Shown here: piece by piece, positions 22,226-34,649 of the stretch | Numbering within the stretch: position 1 is the stretch's first letter | Layout: every line of letters starts with the position of its first letter | Origin: Aspidiotus rigidus | Lineage: Eukaryota; Arthropoda; Insecta; Hemiptera; Diaspididae | Assembly: GCA_035079385.1 (NCBI GenBank) | Contig: JAVHKY010000017.1 | Coordinates: forward strand, 1,054,001-1,118,000 | Direction: 5' to 3' | Length of the DNA: 64,000 nt | Notes under the pieces: generated by a model | What the model saw: only the letters and a program-made list of their open reading frames with translations | Databases searched by the model: none | Told to the model about the DNA's origin: nothing | Position numbers and translations under genes: made by a program

Positions 22226-22489
22226 AATATGTGATGCGTTTTGCGAAAACCCGGCTTATGGTGATGGGTTTCAAAGTGCAGATTTTATTAGTTAAATCCG
22301 CTTTTCACTGAGTAAGAAGTTGATTTTCGACAAAATTAGCATTGCATATTGAAGTAGTAGTGTAAACGATGCTTTATTGGCAAAGAAAGAAAAAAAAATG
22401 AATTTTTTTCTCATTTTTACCTTTCACGCGATATCTCGGTTTCTACTTTTTCACCATAAGCCGGGTTTTCGCAAAACGCATCACATATT
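22226..22489. mobile_element. MITE-like element with 39-bp perfect inverted arms
   Basis: The 39 bases at 22226-22264 (starting AATATGTGATGCG) are exactly inverted at 22451-22489, with 186 bases between. The arms contain TTTTGCGAAAACCCGG. Perfect arms over this length suggest a recent insertion or active selection for the hairpin. No coding capacity is present, and the target duplication is unclear. Confidence 0.75.
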
Positions 22490-25400
22490 ATTGTAAAAAT
22501 GTAAATTGAATCATAGATAATATTACTAATTAGACCATGACTTTGTCGAAACCCTTTGCCTTTTATGTTGAGCTATAGTTTCGTTTCTCGTTAAAATAAA
22601 ATCTATTGAAATCAGTTTACCAAAATAGAACTTCGGAAGAAGTTCAGAGTCGTAGATCATTTTTAAAAATTCGCTCATCGAAGTGGGTAGATATACGCTA
22701 AGAACTCGACTTCTATTTTGTAAGTTCAGTATTTGGCTAAATTAAAGCAATAAATTTGATTTATAGTGTTAGTTGTCGGCATCATCTTCAATGTATCTAG
22801 GTAGAGAGTCTACGTTTTTTCAAAAATCTTGACTGGTGGTACATTCTATTTGTCATGAGTTCGCCACTAATCAAACAATATGTAATACTACAAGCATTTC
22901 TTCCCAATCAGTCCTTCGCAGAAATCAGATAGAACAACTTGGGTTACTAATTTTCTTCACGAGAATTGAATTGCTATCATTTCTAAAAATAAACGACCGA
23001 TCCCCTCTCGCTGATACGACAACTAAGTTTTTCGTTTTTCCTCGATCAACCGAAATGCATTTGAAGAGGCGTCAACGTATTCTAATACGATAGCTTAGGT
23101 AATGAACAATCTCTCGAGCGATATAAACTATGAGTTAGAAAAAGTTTGAATAATAAATTTTGCGAGAAAATACGAGTGCTCGACTCGCTATTCAACTTCC
23201 ACTATGTAGCATTCATCCGTTCTCGGGGGATCTCTAGCGTATCTAGTGGGTCGTTGACTCTAAAAGCTTTGTTATAGCGGAAAAAGCTTCCCTATGTAGA
23301 ATTTTTTTTCAATGTAAAAAGAGGACAACGGTCGAAAGACAGAAGAGCTCGATCGTGCCTGAGGGCGAGAAGGAGAAAAAATCTAGTTTGCCAAAGAGAA
23401 AAAGTCTGAAAATTAACAGAGAGACTCGTGTTCTTTCTCTGCCCTCCTTATTATTTGTTGAATGTTTGGCTCGCTTTACTACTTCGTTACTGTTCGTGAT
23501 ACTGTAGTTCAAAGTATGGAAATTTGAAAATGTTGAAACTATCCTTAGAGTTTGTAATTAGATAATTTTGTCATATTGATATAAGAACTTGCTCTTACGA
23601 ATTGAAAAGGAGATTTATTACATTGCACAAGGATAGTAGCTATGGTACCTATCGATGTTATATAATCTTGTCCAGAGTATAAACGCTTACATTTTCTCTC
23701 AAAAATGTTAAAATTTTAGGTAGGTCTGAGAGCCAAGATGATATGTGTATCCAATTCTACGTCATTTTTGTGTTCATACAATGTGATGCATTTTTTTGCT
23801 TTCATTATATTGAGTGTAAGCAGAGAAGAGGGGTCGCTTTTCCTCGAAAGTTGAAATTCTTTCAAGTGCTGTTTCTCCGTCGTCTCCCTCTCCTTCCACG
23901 CATACGTATATTGTTTAAATCTCAAAATTCTTTCAGTTTTCCCTTTTCTCATACCAGTTTGAAAGTCGAATTTTACGTTTTCTTCAATGATCCGTTCTCA
24001 TACAACACAAAGTATATCACTAACTTCAATATTTATTTGTACCTTTGGCGAATGCCGGTCGAAATTTTTCCGAGTCTCTAGTTATTTCGAGGTCGAAAAC
24101 TTTGATGCGGATGGCGCGTATTTCCAAATAATCCCCCATAAAATAGGTCTTCGTTAAAATTTCAAGGTTCATTTACGGAATTAATTAAGGAGATCTGTCA
24201 ATGGGATACATAATTGAGATAGAGGACTAATCTGGAGGACGGGTGGTATTTTGACCAGAGAGCAGTTGTTCGTATAAAACGATTTAGAGGGGCTGAAACA
24301 TGTCACAGAAAAGTTCGCCCAGCTTTTTCAGGGCAGTGTCTTTAAATACTGTATAATTATGGGTATTGTTTCTAACACATAGCCTAAAATTTTCCAATAA
24401 AAAAAGGTCGGTTCAAGTCAAAGAGCTCAAACTGACGTCACTGAATTTTAAGGAGTGTTGTAGTATTGTAGGGCATTATAAATACCGATGTTTACCGTGG
24501 ATCCTCAACTTGAACAGATCAATCACGATAAGGAAGCTATAAACCAAAGTATCTGCGATTCTAAAACCTGGGTCGCTCTCATTTTTCAGTTCATACAACC
24601 TTTCGTGCATTTATCTGACAAAAGAAAATTAAATATCGATAATATCGCCACTCGCTGACGATAGATCCGCTCCACAATTTTTCAAGGTGAACTCCTGTCC
24701 ATAAGGACCAGCAAGTAGGGACCATCATCAGCTATATACATACGCTTAAGCGACAAAACTCTCGGTCACACGTAGTGGACTTCCCGCGGCGTGTCTCGAA
24801 ACAAATAACTGAGGTAAACCGCTGAAAATTATATTCCTATATTTGAACGAGCCACTCTCCGCATTCAATGACTTCATCGAAACCCCTATATTATGCGTGT
24901 ATGCCAGTCCGCATCGATGATGTAAACATTATAGAGGAAGAATTGTGGATGAGGAAAAAAAGAAGTCTCGACGCCGATATAACAACCCTTTGTGACAACA
25001 TTCAATTCATTAATCGGATTATTATTCGTTCGTTTATATCATTATTTTAATCCTGTATGTATATTCTCGTACAGCACTCGTCTGTACGATATGGTCGAAG
25101 ACTATTATATAGAACCCTTTTTATTTAGGAGGAAAAAAAAAAACGCTTTTTGCTTTTTTTGCATCGTCTCCAAATGTAAACACTTTCATTCGAAGGCGAG
25201 AGGCCTTACGACAGAGCGTTAATTTGCATGAAATGTAGTACTGCCTGAATTAATGGTGATATGCAAAATTACACTACGCAGATTTTGGTTAATGGCATTT
25301 TCTTGTAGCCGAGAGACAAGTTTTTCTGCGTTATCGCATTTCGTGCACGTTCCAACAGCTAACTGTTGTTAACATTTTGTAAGTACGAAAAACAAAAAAA

Positions 25401-27423
25401 AAAAAAAAATCTCCTATTTTGTCTCCTAATTTCGTAATTAATGGCACAACGTGTACTGCGCACTGAAACAGTTGACACCTACAGAATAATGGACAACTCT
25501 ATTAAGAAGAAGAAAATTGGGACAGTTATTTGTCGAACGAACCTCGCCGAAAAATAGAAAAAACAGGTATACAAAAATTTATTGTTAAATTTCGCGCTTC
25601 AAAACTTACCTTTTCGCGTGATGCAAAAAATATAAATTATAATTTGAAAAAACATTTTCTTCGTTTTTTTTTTTTTGCCTTCTTCTCAGGACATTTTAAA
25701 TATAATTTATCACATTCAAACTAATTGCCAAGCCAGATTCAACAAACAAAATAAACTCGCGTACAATAAGGAAAAAAAAAAAAAAAAACTATAAATGAAA
25801 AATGAAAATATTAGGGGAAAAAAATGTATAATTAAAACTACGAACTACAAACGAAAAATTTCTTGAAGCGAACACAAAATTTGAAAGAACGAAACAATGG
25901 AAAAAAAGCCAAATTTATGATTAAGAACGCGCAAATTTTACCGCATCTTACGAGAAAAATTTCCTTCGTTGATTTGATGTACCGGTGAGATTTTTTTCTC
26001 AATAACTTTTTTCGCTATCAACGCGTCGAAGTATTGAATAAATTTCCACTAATTCACGCGAAATAAATTAAAAAGTTTTCGATATTTCACCGCGAACCGT
26101 CAAAACTCGCGAAAAATCTCGTAGAAAGACGTAAACGTTGCTGTGAAATACGAAAAGGCTAGAACGAACTCCCCAACAACGACTTTTATCACCACCGGGT
26201 TCTACCGTCTAACTCGCGGTTATACTGTTTCACTTCAAACTTGCGAGATCATTCGTTCTCTCATCGCCCAGTGTTGCCGACCGCCGCGCTATCAAACTTG
26301 TCTTCCTTCTACCCCTTCCCCTCCACAGTATATTTGATCGTAAAATCAAAACTGGTGAGGAGTTTCACCCAAGGTGTGATTGACAAAAGTCGAATAAAGT
26401 GTCACCGACGATTTTTTGAATTGCCATCACATGCGAGAAGAATTTTAAAAGTACCTAAACGAAGACAAAATTCATTTTACGAGTCTCCGAAATGAATATT
26501 GTCGCAGCCAAATACACGGAAGGGACCGATTTTTCGATTTCAAAAATTGACTGAACTAATAAATAGAATTTTTTTTGTATTATTCTTATAATTTTTTATT
26601 TACGTTTCCGTTCATATTTTTATGATTATTATGATGGTATTGGTTAATTTCTTCTTACCTTTTAACAATCAATCCAAAGAAATTGCCTTCCAAATCCATG
26701 AATATCTTTCATTCTTGTGATACAAATAAGTATAGAAAAAGGGCTTTTCCACCAAGTAAATAAGAAACAAAAATTCGAAGTTTGAAATTTTTATATTTCG
26801 GGAGTTTTCGAGATGACGAAAATATACTGTCATGATATTTTTTTTAAATAATTTGTTAGGTACCTGCCATCACAGTTAGGTTTCAATTATTAGATACAAA
26901 TGATACCGGTATATTTCTTTATCTTGAAATTTTTTTTCATTTTTGTTTCTTCAAACCATGTTTATTGTTCCTATGACTGAATAATTAAATAAAGAAATAA
27001 AAAAAATAATACCTAGTTTTTTGTTTATTTCATTTGTTCGTATAAGTGAAATGCTTAATACAAATTCGAATAAAAACAAGTCGATTTAACTTTATCTCGT
27101 CAAATTTACTATCTTATGTTTGCTCTCTTGTATCGCGCTACTTTATTTTGAAGGAAGCTGTGGCTGTATTACAAGCTCATCGAGTAAAATAAGCGATTGA
27201 TTAAAGTTAGAGGGGCGGATTGAAAAAAAGAAGTTTGGAAACTAAAAGCCCGGAAGCAGGATTTAGCTCAGTTTCGAGTTTCCCTCCTCACACACATCTC
27301 GTAACTTTTTAAAGTCAATAATTTCCCTCTTTGCTCTTTACTCAAAAATGTTTCAAGTTCCTAGTTCCTATATGATCACGTTACCCCCTCTTCTAGCTCA
27401 GACATAGTTCAAAAACCTTCCCG
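22490..27423. other. Gene-poor AT-rich DNA, nothing recognised
   Basis: About 4.9 kb with only short, motif-free open frames, poly-A/T runs (25391-25409, 25664-25677, 25770-25787) and no repeat that I could align. No tRNA or other structured RNA was identified. Confidence 0.35.
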
Positions 27424-27558
27424 TTGTACAAAATGCCGTCACAGTTGGGAATAAAGGAGACTTGTGACACCTGTGACGGCAATCACCCATTTTTGTGACC
27501 CAACTGTGATGCAAATATGCGCCGTCACAATCCTGTCACGTGACGCCATTTTGCACAA
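27424..27558. mobile_element. Small MITE with TTGTRCAAAATG ends
   Basis: Left end TTGTACAAAATGCCGTCAC and right end (reverse complement) TTGTGCAAAATGGCGTCAC match at 17 of 19 bases. Internally, CACAGTTGGG and CCCAACTGTG form another inverted pair, and GTGACGGC/GCCGTCAC recur, so the 135-base element can fold into a branched hairpin. Confidence 0.65.
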
Positions 27559-30500
27559 TGGGGTTTTTGCCTTTCAACGGAAATTTTTTCTTCACATCCT
27601 GTCCTACTCCTAGCTGTACTATAGGGATACAATCCAAAATATTTTCTCAAATTCCAGTCATCTCTCAAGACCAGCTCGCAAAAAAGTTTACTCTCCCTGT
27701 AGAGTATTCGTTTTTTCGTTTAAGCTGGTCGACTTGGAACAGACCTCAATTAATGTCGAAATATTCAATTCAAACATTTTGCCGATGTCGGATCAATTTT
27801 GACTTATTTGTTTCGTCGACCTAAAAATGGATGTACAGTCATCCTCAACCTCACCTTCCATGGATTTGTAGTATTCTATTTGTTTGGAGACGGTGATCAT
27901 AATCAATGATATGAAGCCTTATGAAGATCACGGAGTCACGCAATAGATGAGGAAAAGCATACTATTTTGCTATGCGATTCTATGCTGAATCTGTCAGATA
28001 GAAATATAGGATCATTTAATTTTTTTGCACGTGAAATCCCATGAGAGAAAAAACGCATGTTGATAATTATTCAGTAGGTACCTAAAAGAAAATGCGACCT
28101 GGTGAAATGAAAATGAAAATTAGAATACATAAATATTATGAAGTTGAACACTTCAGTACTTAGAATTCACCAATAGAAATATTTAATTAGGAGTTTTCCA
28201 TTCCATATACCTACTCAAGCAGGTACTTTTGAAATTGAGAAATGACTGGATATTGTCCGGTGTAATTCTACTGCATCGATGGATTAATTTAGGTTACTTC
28301 CACTGCTCGTAATCGATAAGTTATTAATTATTATAGGTACTCGCTGCGTTATCCTCGAGTGACGTCACAAAAATATAGTCCACGATCCGACAATTAGATT
28401 TAACTTAGGTAGGTACCTATGTTCGATCTCAAAGTCTGAATCTCTTTCAAAATAATTGCTGTGCATCTAATATCGATCGTTATGTAAAATCGATTCAAAA
28501 ATCGTTGTCAATCTTCAGTTGACATAATATTCTTAGTCGAATTTTGATCGAACCTGCTGGCCTCTTTCTTTACCGATTGCAGGCTAAAACCAGGCCTTAA
28601 TTACTTTTAGTATCGTTCGTTAATTACTGACTCCGTCCTTTCTCACAGTGAAGCAATCCCCCGTTCCCCATCCAAGAAAACGTGAATGGGAAAATTCATC
28701 TCTTAGGCCTATTGTCAAATAGTGAAAAATTGTGAAACAAGAACCCTATAAAAACAAAGTTGGATATGGGCTGCCATAAAATGTACCTAGTTATTACGTC
28801 ATCATTTTAAGGGACTTCTCCACTCCAATTAAGCATCAAGGTGCTATTTTCTAATCTAGGCCTACTAGAATTACTGATGAAAGTGTTTATCACGATTTAA
28901 AAATAAAATTAATAATAAGCGAAGAAGTCTACCACGCATGTTTGAATTGACGTAACTGCAAAACCACGATCAGGATAATAGCTTTTGGTACCTACACCTA
29001 ATAAAGGCTAAGAGAAGTCTAATTCTACTGATCGTCATTTTGCAGATATGAACTCAACTTTTTACGGCAATATGAAGTGTCAACGCAAAATTCAGAAGTA
29101 ACCTAACCTATCATGAATTCTCTGTTCCATTTTACGACACATAAATCACGAAATTCACAAAAACACGCAGGTTACTAGAGTCGTAAATTACGACTCTGGT
29201 AACCTGTGTGTTTTTGTGAATTTTGTGACCTATAACCTAACCAAAATAGCTCCTTTAATCTTACAAATTTTTCACCCAAATTACCAGAATAAGAAACTGT
29301 GAAGATAAATGAGGACGTAGGCAACGACTAAATATGATAGCCCATATTTATGCCATATCCTAGTGAAAGTTCCCAATCATTGAAAACAACTCCAGTTTTT
29401 GAAAGTACGACTCTTTCCCTTATCATAGCCATAGATTCGCGAAAATTAGAAATTTAAGTCTTCCATGAGGTTAAAATTTAGCAGCCATACGTCAATACGA
29501 TTATGTTGAATACATAAAAAATTCATGATTATAATTACAACTACTACGCTCACTTCGAAGGATCAAAAGCATAAAAACACTTCAACAATGCCTTACTACA
29601 TCTGTATTCCTCAAAAGCTCAAAGTAAGCTCCATGATGATGTTATAAATGTTGTTCAAGTAAAAAATTAACGATCAACAGAGAGACAGAGTGATTATTAT
29701 TTCCCAGGAAGATTGCTGAAGAAAAAAAAACAATATTTTCCATGACAAAAAAAAATTTCAGAAAAGTAAAGAGGGAATGAGAATAATTGTCAATTGATCT
29801 AAAAGAAAAAATTATACGTCATGTATTCAACTTCGAATAATTTTTGATCGACACGCAATCTGCGAAGAGAAATTGCGACACTTGAATCAGACTTCACCTG
29901 AGAGATTGTAGATCAGTTAATCTTCGTTTTCGAATGCACAGATTTCTCGTTTGGTTCTCGTTTATTATTCTCAGCGAATCAACATAGCACACATCGACGA
30001 TAGCAATATTCGAATTCGAAGAACAAACATCACGTTTACCCATGATAGGCGGCTAATCGCAGCGAGTAAATAATCAGATTACAAGAAATTTCAACGTACC
30101 AACGGAAAACGGGAGAAAAATATTAATTCAATACTGCAAATGTTGGTAGGAAAAATATTTCTAAAATCGTGAATTTCATACTGACAATACCTAAATGTTT
30201 TAGCTGCACACTATTGTAATCGGACTGTATAGAAGTACAATCCAACAAGAATTGCTCTGCAATCAAGAACATTCGACTTCTAATATGTATATCGGTACCT
30301 GATACATAATTATTCATCCTCGACATCATAAGAAGAAAATCGAGCAGAATATTCCGTCAAAACTGATGACAAACGGCAATTCTCAGCTATTCGGAGAAAC
30401 TCTTTTTATTCTTGAAAGCGACTTCAAAATTCGGACTCGAAAAAAAGGAAATATTTTTGAAAACCAGAAGAATTTAAGTAACAAATAATACATACGTAGT

Positions 30501-31271
30501 ATAATTCAAATCAAACGTACACGACTATACGATAATACAAACACAAACATTGAAATAATTAAAAATAGAAGAAAAAAATAAAAGAAGAGGAATGCAATAA
30601 TTATTATGATGTTTACTACAATAATAATAAATTTAAAATAGGGATTACACAGCACATTTTCTTGGTAAAAAGTCTTACAGACTACTTTTCTTTCTGTTTT
30701 TTTGGCAGATAAAAAATTTATTACTTATTATAAAAATATTGTTCTTGAAAAACACGCGTACGATTAGTTCGTTACATTGACTTTATTCTTCATTTTTCAC
30801 TTTCCCCACGATTGCAGAACAGACAAAATCGTAAACGCTAAATAAAATACAAAATTGACTGTCGTTAATAATACGTATAAGAAGGTAGAAAAATAAATAT
30901 CAAGCACTAACGCGTTCTATGATTTGATTACTTTACATTTAGAGACCGCTGAATGAAGACAAACGCACAAAAAAAGAAAGTAATTTAGAAAGGAAAACAA
31001 CAGTGATCACGAAATATGAAATAGAACCCATCTCCGACATAATTATTCCAGGAATAACTTAAAATATGACGTACAAAACGCGTCCGATCGAGAAAAGAGG
31101 ACTGAAAAACATCGAATCAAAACGTAAAATATTTGAGCAAGATTCTATTTTCTACGATTAATTTTCATAACTTCGGTGTTGTTGAGGCTTTTAGAGGCGA
31201 TGTTCGATGGGATGTATTTCCGAGTTCGACGAACTGATATGACACTCGAAATTGAAAAAGCGGTAACAAGA
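27559..31271. other. Gene-poor DNA; right part may include BLCAP 3' UTR
   Basis: No coding frame recognised. The stretch immediately left of the BLCAP stop (about 30-31.27 kb) is very AT-rich and could contain its 3' untranslated region on the minus strand. The palindrome at 29147-29227 is listed separately. Confidence 0.35.
29147..29227. repeat. Near-perfect 40-bp-arm palindrome
   Basis: The arms 29147-29186 and 29188-29227 are reverse complements with about four mismatches and a single central base. The left arm contains CACAAAAACACGCAGGTTAC and the right TAACCTGTGTGTTTTTGTG. The structure could be a hairpin RNA source, a MITE relic or a cruciform-prone site. No frame runs through it. Confidence 0.8.
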
Positions 31272-31526
31272 TTATGACTCGACAGACTCAACATCGCACG
31301 ACATTGAATCGCAATTAGTACTCCAGAATATGCAACTTCCTAGGCCACTGTAACACAACATTATGGCCGCGACTAAAAATACGATGCTGCAAATTGTACA
31401 AGGCTTACGTTCCAAAAAAAATCCGGCCAAATACAGCACCATGAAGACTGCGTGAGTTTGTAACATCGGTGGATTCAGCGGTTTTGGAAGCAGCAATAAT
31501 GGTATCAACCATTGCAAACAGTACAT
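31272..31526 (-). CDS. BLCAP: BLCAP (bladder cancer-associated protein, BC10) homologue
   Basis: A single uninterrupted 84-codon frame starts MYCLQWLIPLLLLPKPLNPP and continues with LERKPCTICSIVFL and CYSGLGSCIFW, the diagnostic segments of BLCAP. The known proteins are about 87 residues and highly conserved in animals, so the length fits. Two hydrophobic segments (about residues 5-13 with 28-37, and 46-60) suggest a small membrane protein. The cytoplasmic-side cysteines are conserved. The biochemical role is unknown; in mammals BLCAP is linked to growth control and its transcript is A-to-I edited near the start codon. As in vertebrates, the whole coding region is in one exon. It is isolated, with no gene within 3 kb on either side. 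Confidence 0.92.
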   Translation of the reverse strand: MYCLQWLIPLLLLPKPLNPPMLQTHAVFMVLYLAGFFLERKPCTICSIVFLVAAIMLCYSGLGSCIFWSTNCDSMSCDVESVES

Positions 31527-31917
31527 GCTACTTATGAATTCAAATTGTTCTTCGAATTACAGCAATCTCTGAACGAAGCTCAAGTGGAACAAAACGATTT
31601 CATGAACTTTTTCGAGATAATTCTGTTTCTGAGGAATTGCTCGATAAAACTCTCCAATGGAACACTATACTCGCGCGAGTAACCAAACTTTTACTGTCGA
31701 CGTTTCTTTATCCTTTAAGATCAACTTTTCACAACTTTCGTCCGTGAAAGCTACGAGAAGAAAACAGATCTCTGAATTCTGAGAAAACTCGTAATTTTTG
31801 ATTAGGAAACTTTTCATTTTTTGTTGTTTTGGTATTGGGCTTTCAGAGTAAGTAAAGGCGTTTTTTTTCGTGAAGAAATAATCAGTGTGACCACTTTAAG
31901 AGATACATAAAAAATTA

Positions 31918-32303
31918 GGAGTTATCTGTCAAAAGGGCACCCGTGAGCAATAGTTGATTTTCAAAAATACGTCTTTGGAGTTTCATGTTCAGATTACTCA
32001 TTCCACATTCATTTTATCAAAAAATATATAATGACAAAAAATATTTTGCGTGTTTTCATCTTTACAGATCACTAATTATTTTTCAAATTGATCGACAAAT
32101 GAATCTGGGACAATTCCATAGAAAGGTGTGTAATTTGGGTGCCCTTTTTATGGAGATGAGGTTGAGTGACCATAAGCGTACATGTAATTTTTCGTTTTTT
32201 CAAAATTTTGTATATTGATAGGAAATGGTTCAGAGAATTCAAAAATGTAGATATCCGCAAAAAGGGCACCCCTTTGACGGATGCCCTTTTGACAGATAAC
32301 TCC
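31918..32303. mobile_element. MITE with 25-bp inverted ends (GGAGTTATCTGTCAAAAGGG)
   Basis: 31918-31942 is inverted at 32279-32303 with one mismatch. The interior carries further copies of the AAAAGGGCACCC end motif in both orientations (GGGTGCCCTTTTT near 32138 and AAAAAGGGCACCCC near 32259), so it can form nested hairpins. It has no coding capacity. It lies about 400 bases from BLCAP on the 5' side of that gene. Confidence 0.75.
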
Positions 32304-34649
32304 TCAAATATATATTGCTCCTAGGTTTGTTCAATGATTGAAAGAATATCCTAAATCGTCTAAACGGCTGACTTTTTTTTTTTTCAAATTAATTTACGAG
32401 CTGCTGATTGATGAACCTTAAATTCTGAATTAACTTTATTTCTTGCCATACAAAGTTTAATTGACGTATATGCAGAAACAACGATCGTGGAGAAAGGAGA
32501 AGTATCAAAATCACAAAATGAGTCGAAAAATGTGTTCGGAAGAGAATCAGATCAAGGTATAGTTGTTCTCAAATGTCAGTTTTCAATTTCGAATTCAATA
32601 ATAGTAATAATGTCCTCCAACAAGTTCTCAATTCTCAGATACGGCGCATCACGAATCACGATGCATACCTACACGTCAAAAAAATTCACATAGGCCTATG
32701 CCATTGAGTCAATGTCTATGCGTTCAATTGTGATAATCATGTACCAGCGTGGTTACAGAGCTTCATTACTGACACACTTACAACGAATTGCGCGGAAGAC
32801 CCGTTTGTCTCAGTGATCGTTGTTTTTCCATTAATACATAAATTCAGCTTTGTACGACAGATATCTATTGAACTCGGGATATAGTTTTCTACGATTAAGG
32901 TCCCCTCTCTTCCAGTTTGATATACCAAAATGATTTGACAGATGCCATCTGCCATATTTCATCTACCACTTGACTGCTACAGATTTTATGAATCAAGAAC
33001 TGATAAAAATTGCTGCCTGAATCAACTTGCATCATTTCAACATCTCACATTTGAAACCATTGAAAAATTCGAATATCGATCACTGATAAATAATACGCCT
33101 CGTTTTTTTCTTTTTTTTTTACTCATTTTGTACGGCAAGAACCGTTCCATTATTTTCGACATCTTTTCATTTGAACCTCAATAAAGGTCTCTCCCTCTCA
33201 AGTTTTGTTTTCTCAACTTCAACGTTCAACATTTTATACCTCATAACTTGCATTCAAAGGAGATAGAAGACTAAAATGATATACGCCACTTCTCTTCAGC
33301 CTGAGTTGCAGATTTCTATTTCTTACAAAATCAATACTGTTAACCACATTCTATAATAAGCAATATAATAAAAATTTATATAAAGATTAATTCTACTGGC
33401 TTAGAAATTTGAAGATCAAAAATCTAAAAAATATAATTTACAATAGTTGATCGTCGGATGATACAAAAATAATCATCCAACGAAAAGTTTGAACGTTATA
33501 ATTCATTCAGATGAAATTGGAACTATCTTATCGTTTATGAATTAAGATTTGTTCATTGAAAATTTAATCAATAGAATTACACAACCTAACCAATAAGTTT
33601 ACGACTTGTTAACTAATGATAATATGAAAAAATGAACGTACCTACTAGTAAAAAAGTAAGGAGCCCCGAAATAAAATAAGGCAGTCACTACGAGACCATC
33701 CTAGAGGTATGAGACAATTTCGAATCGATATTCCCACAATGGAAAGTAATGCGGAAAGAAGATAAATGAAGTAAACCTGAGTTATGATCTTCGGGTGAAG
33801 CTCAAACGGATATCTAAATACACACGTCATTCCGTGAGATAATACCAGGTGTTCGAAGATCGAAGTCAACTTTCAGAGATTGCAATTCCATAGATGAGTA
33901 GTACTCGTTATAAAAATACTGAAATACCGGTATTTCACAGAACTCCTTTACCGAGAACGTTCGTGATCTCAAAACTATCAAAATAATGAAAACGAATTTA
34001 CTAAATAGTGATGAGACATCAAAATTTCTAAATATGATATAAAAATATATAAAAATGTTCACTTGTTATTAAAAAATAATTAAATAAAACAAAATTAATC
34101 GAAGTGTAACTGAACAAACGACAAATGATATGCTATAACATTATCACAACGAAAAAGTTAGGATATGCGAAAAGTATTAAAAGAATAACATTGTAGCACG
34201 AGTAAATGAAAGAATAATGCGACGGTGCTTCAGAAAGGATTCTAAAAAGCCACTCAATTTTCAGTCACGCGAAAATTTTCAGATATTCTAAATATCTTGG
34301 TCATAGAGAGTACATCCAAGAAATCAAAAATCTGAACGTTACTCTCGTTATTCTCAAAATCAGCAAAACACTGAAAATTGAAGGATGAGAAAACCAAGAA
34401 ACGACGAAAAACGTACAGTTTCTACTCTTCATGAGGCGTTTTAAATCTGTCTTCAAACACGATTGCACGTTTGTATGAGAAACACACACGAATGAAGAAA
34501 AAAAAGAGTAAGGCATCAGTCTTAAAACAAAAAGAACTACAACACAGCCTTAAGTAAAAGAAAACTTACTCTACAATTTATAACCGGCAAATATACAACA
34601 AATGGTCACATGTTTTTCGAAAACATAAATTATAATAATTCAAAAATTA
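32304..34649. other. Intergenic between BLCAP and the receptor gene
   Basis: AT-rich DNA with no recognised coding sequence. It includes copy 2 of a dispersed repeat (32467-32570, see 21536) and, at its right end, the expected 3' untranslated region of the minus-strand receptor gene, downstream of its stop at 34650-34652. Confidence 0.4.

Noticed and set aside
24868..25222. Overlapping plus-strand frames near 25 kb
   Set aside because: Low-complexity ends, no motif, and adjacent poly-A runs; no coding support.
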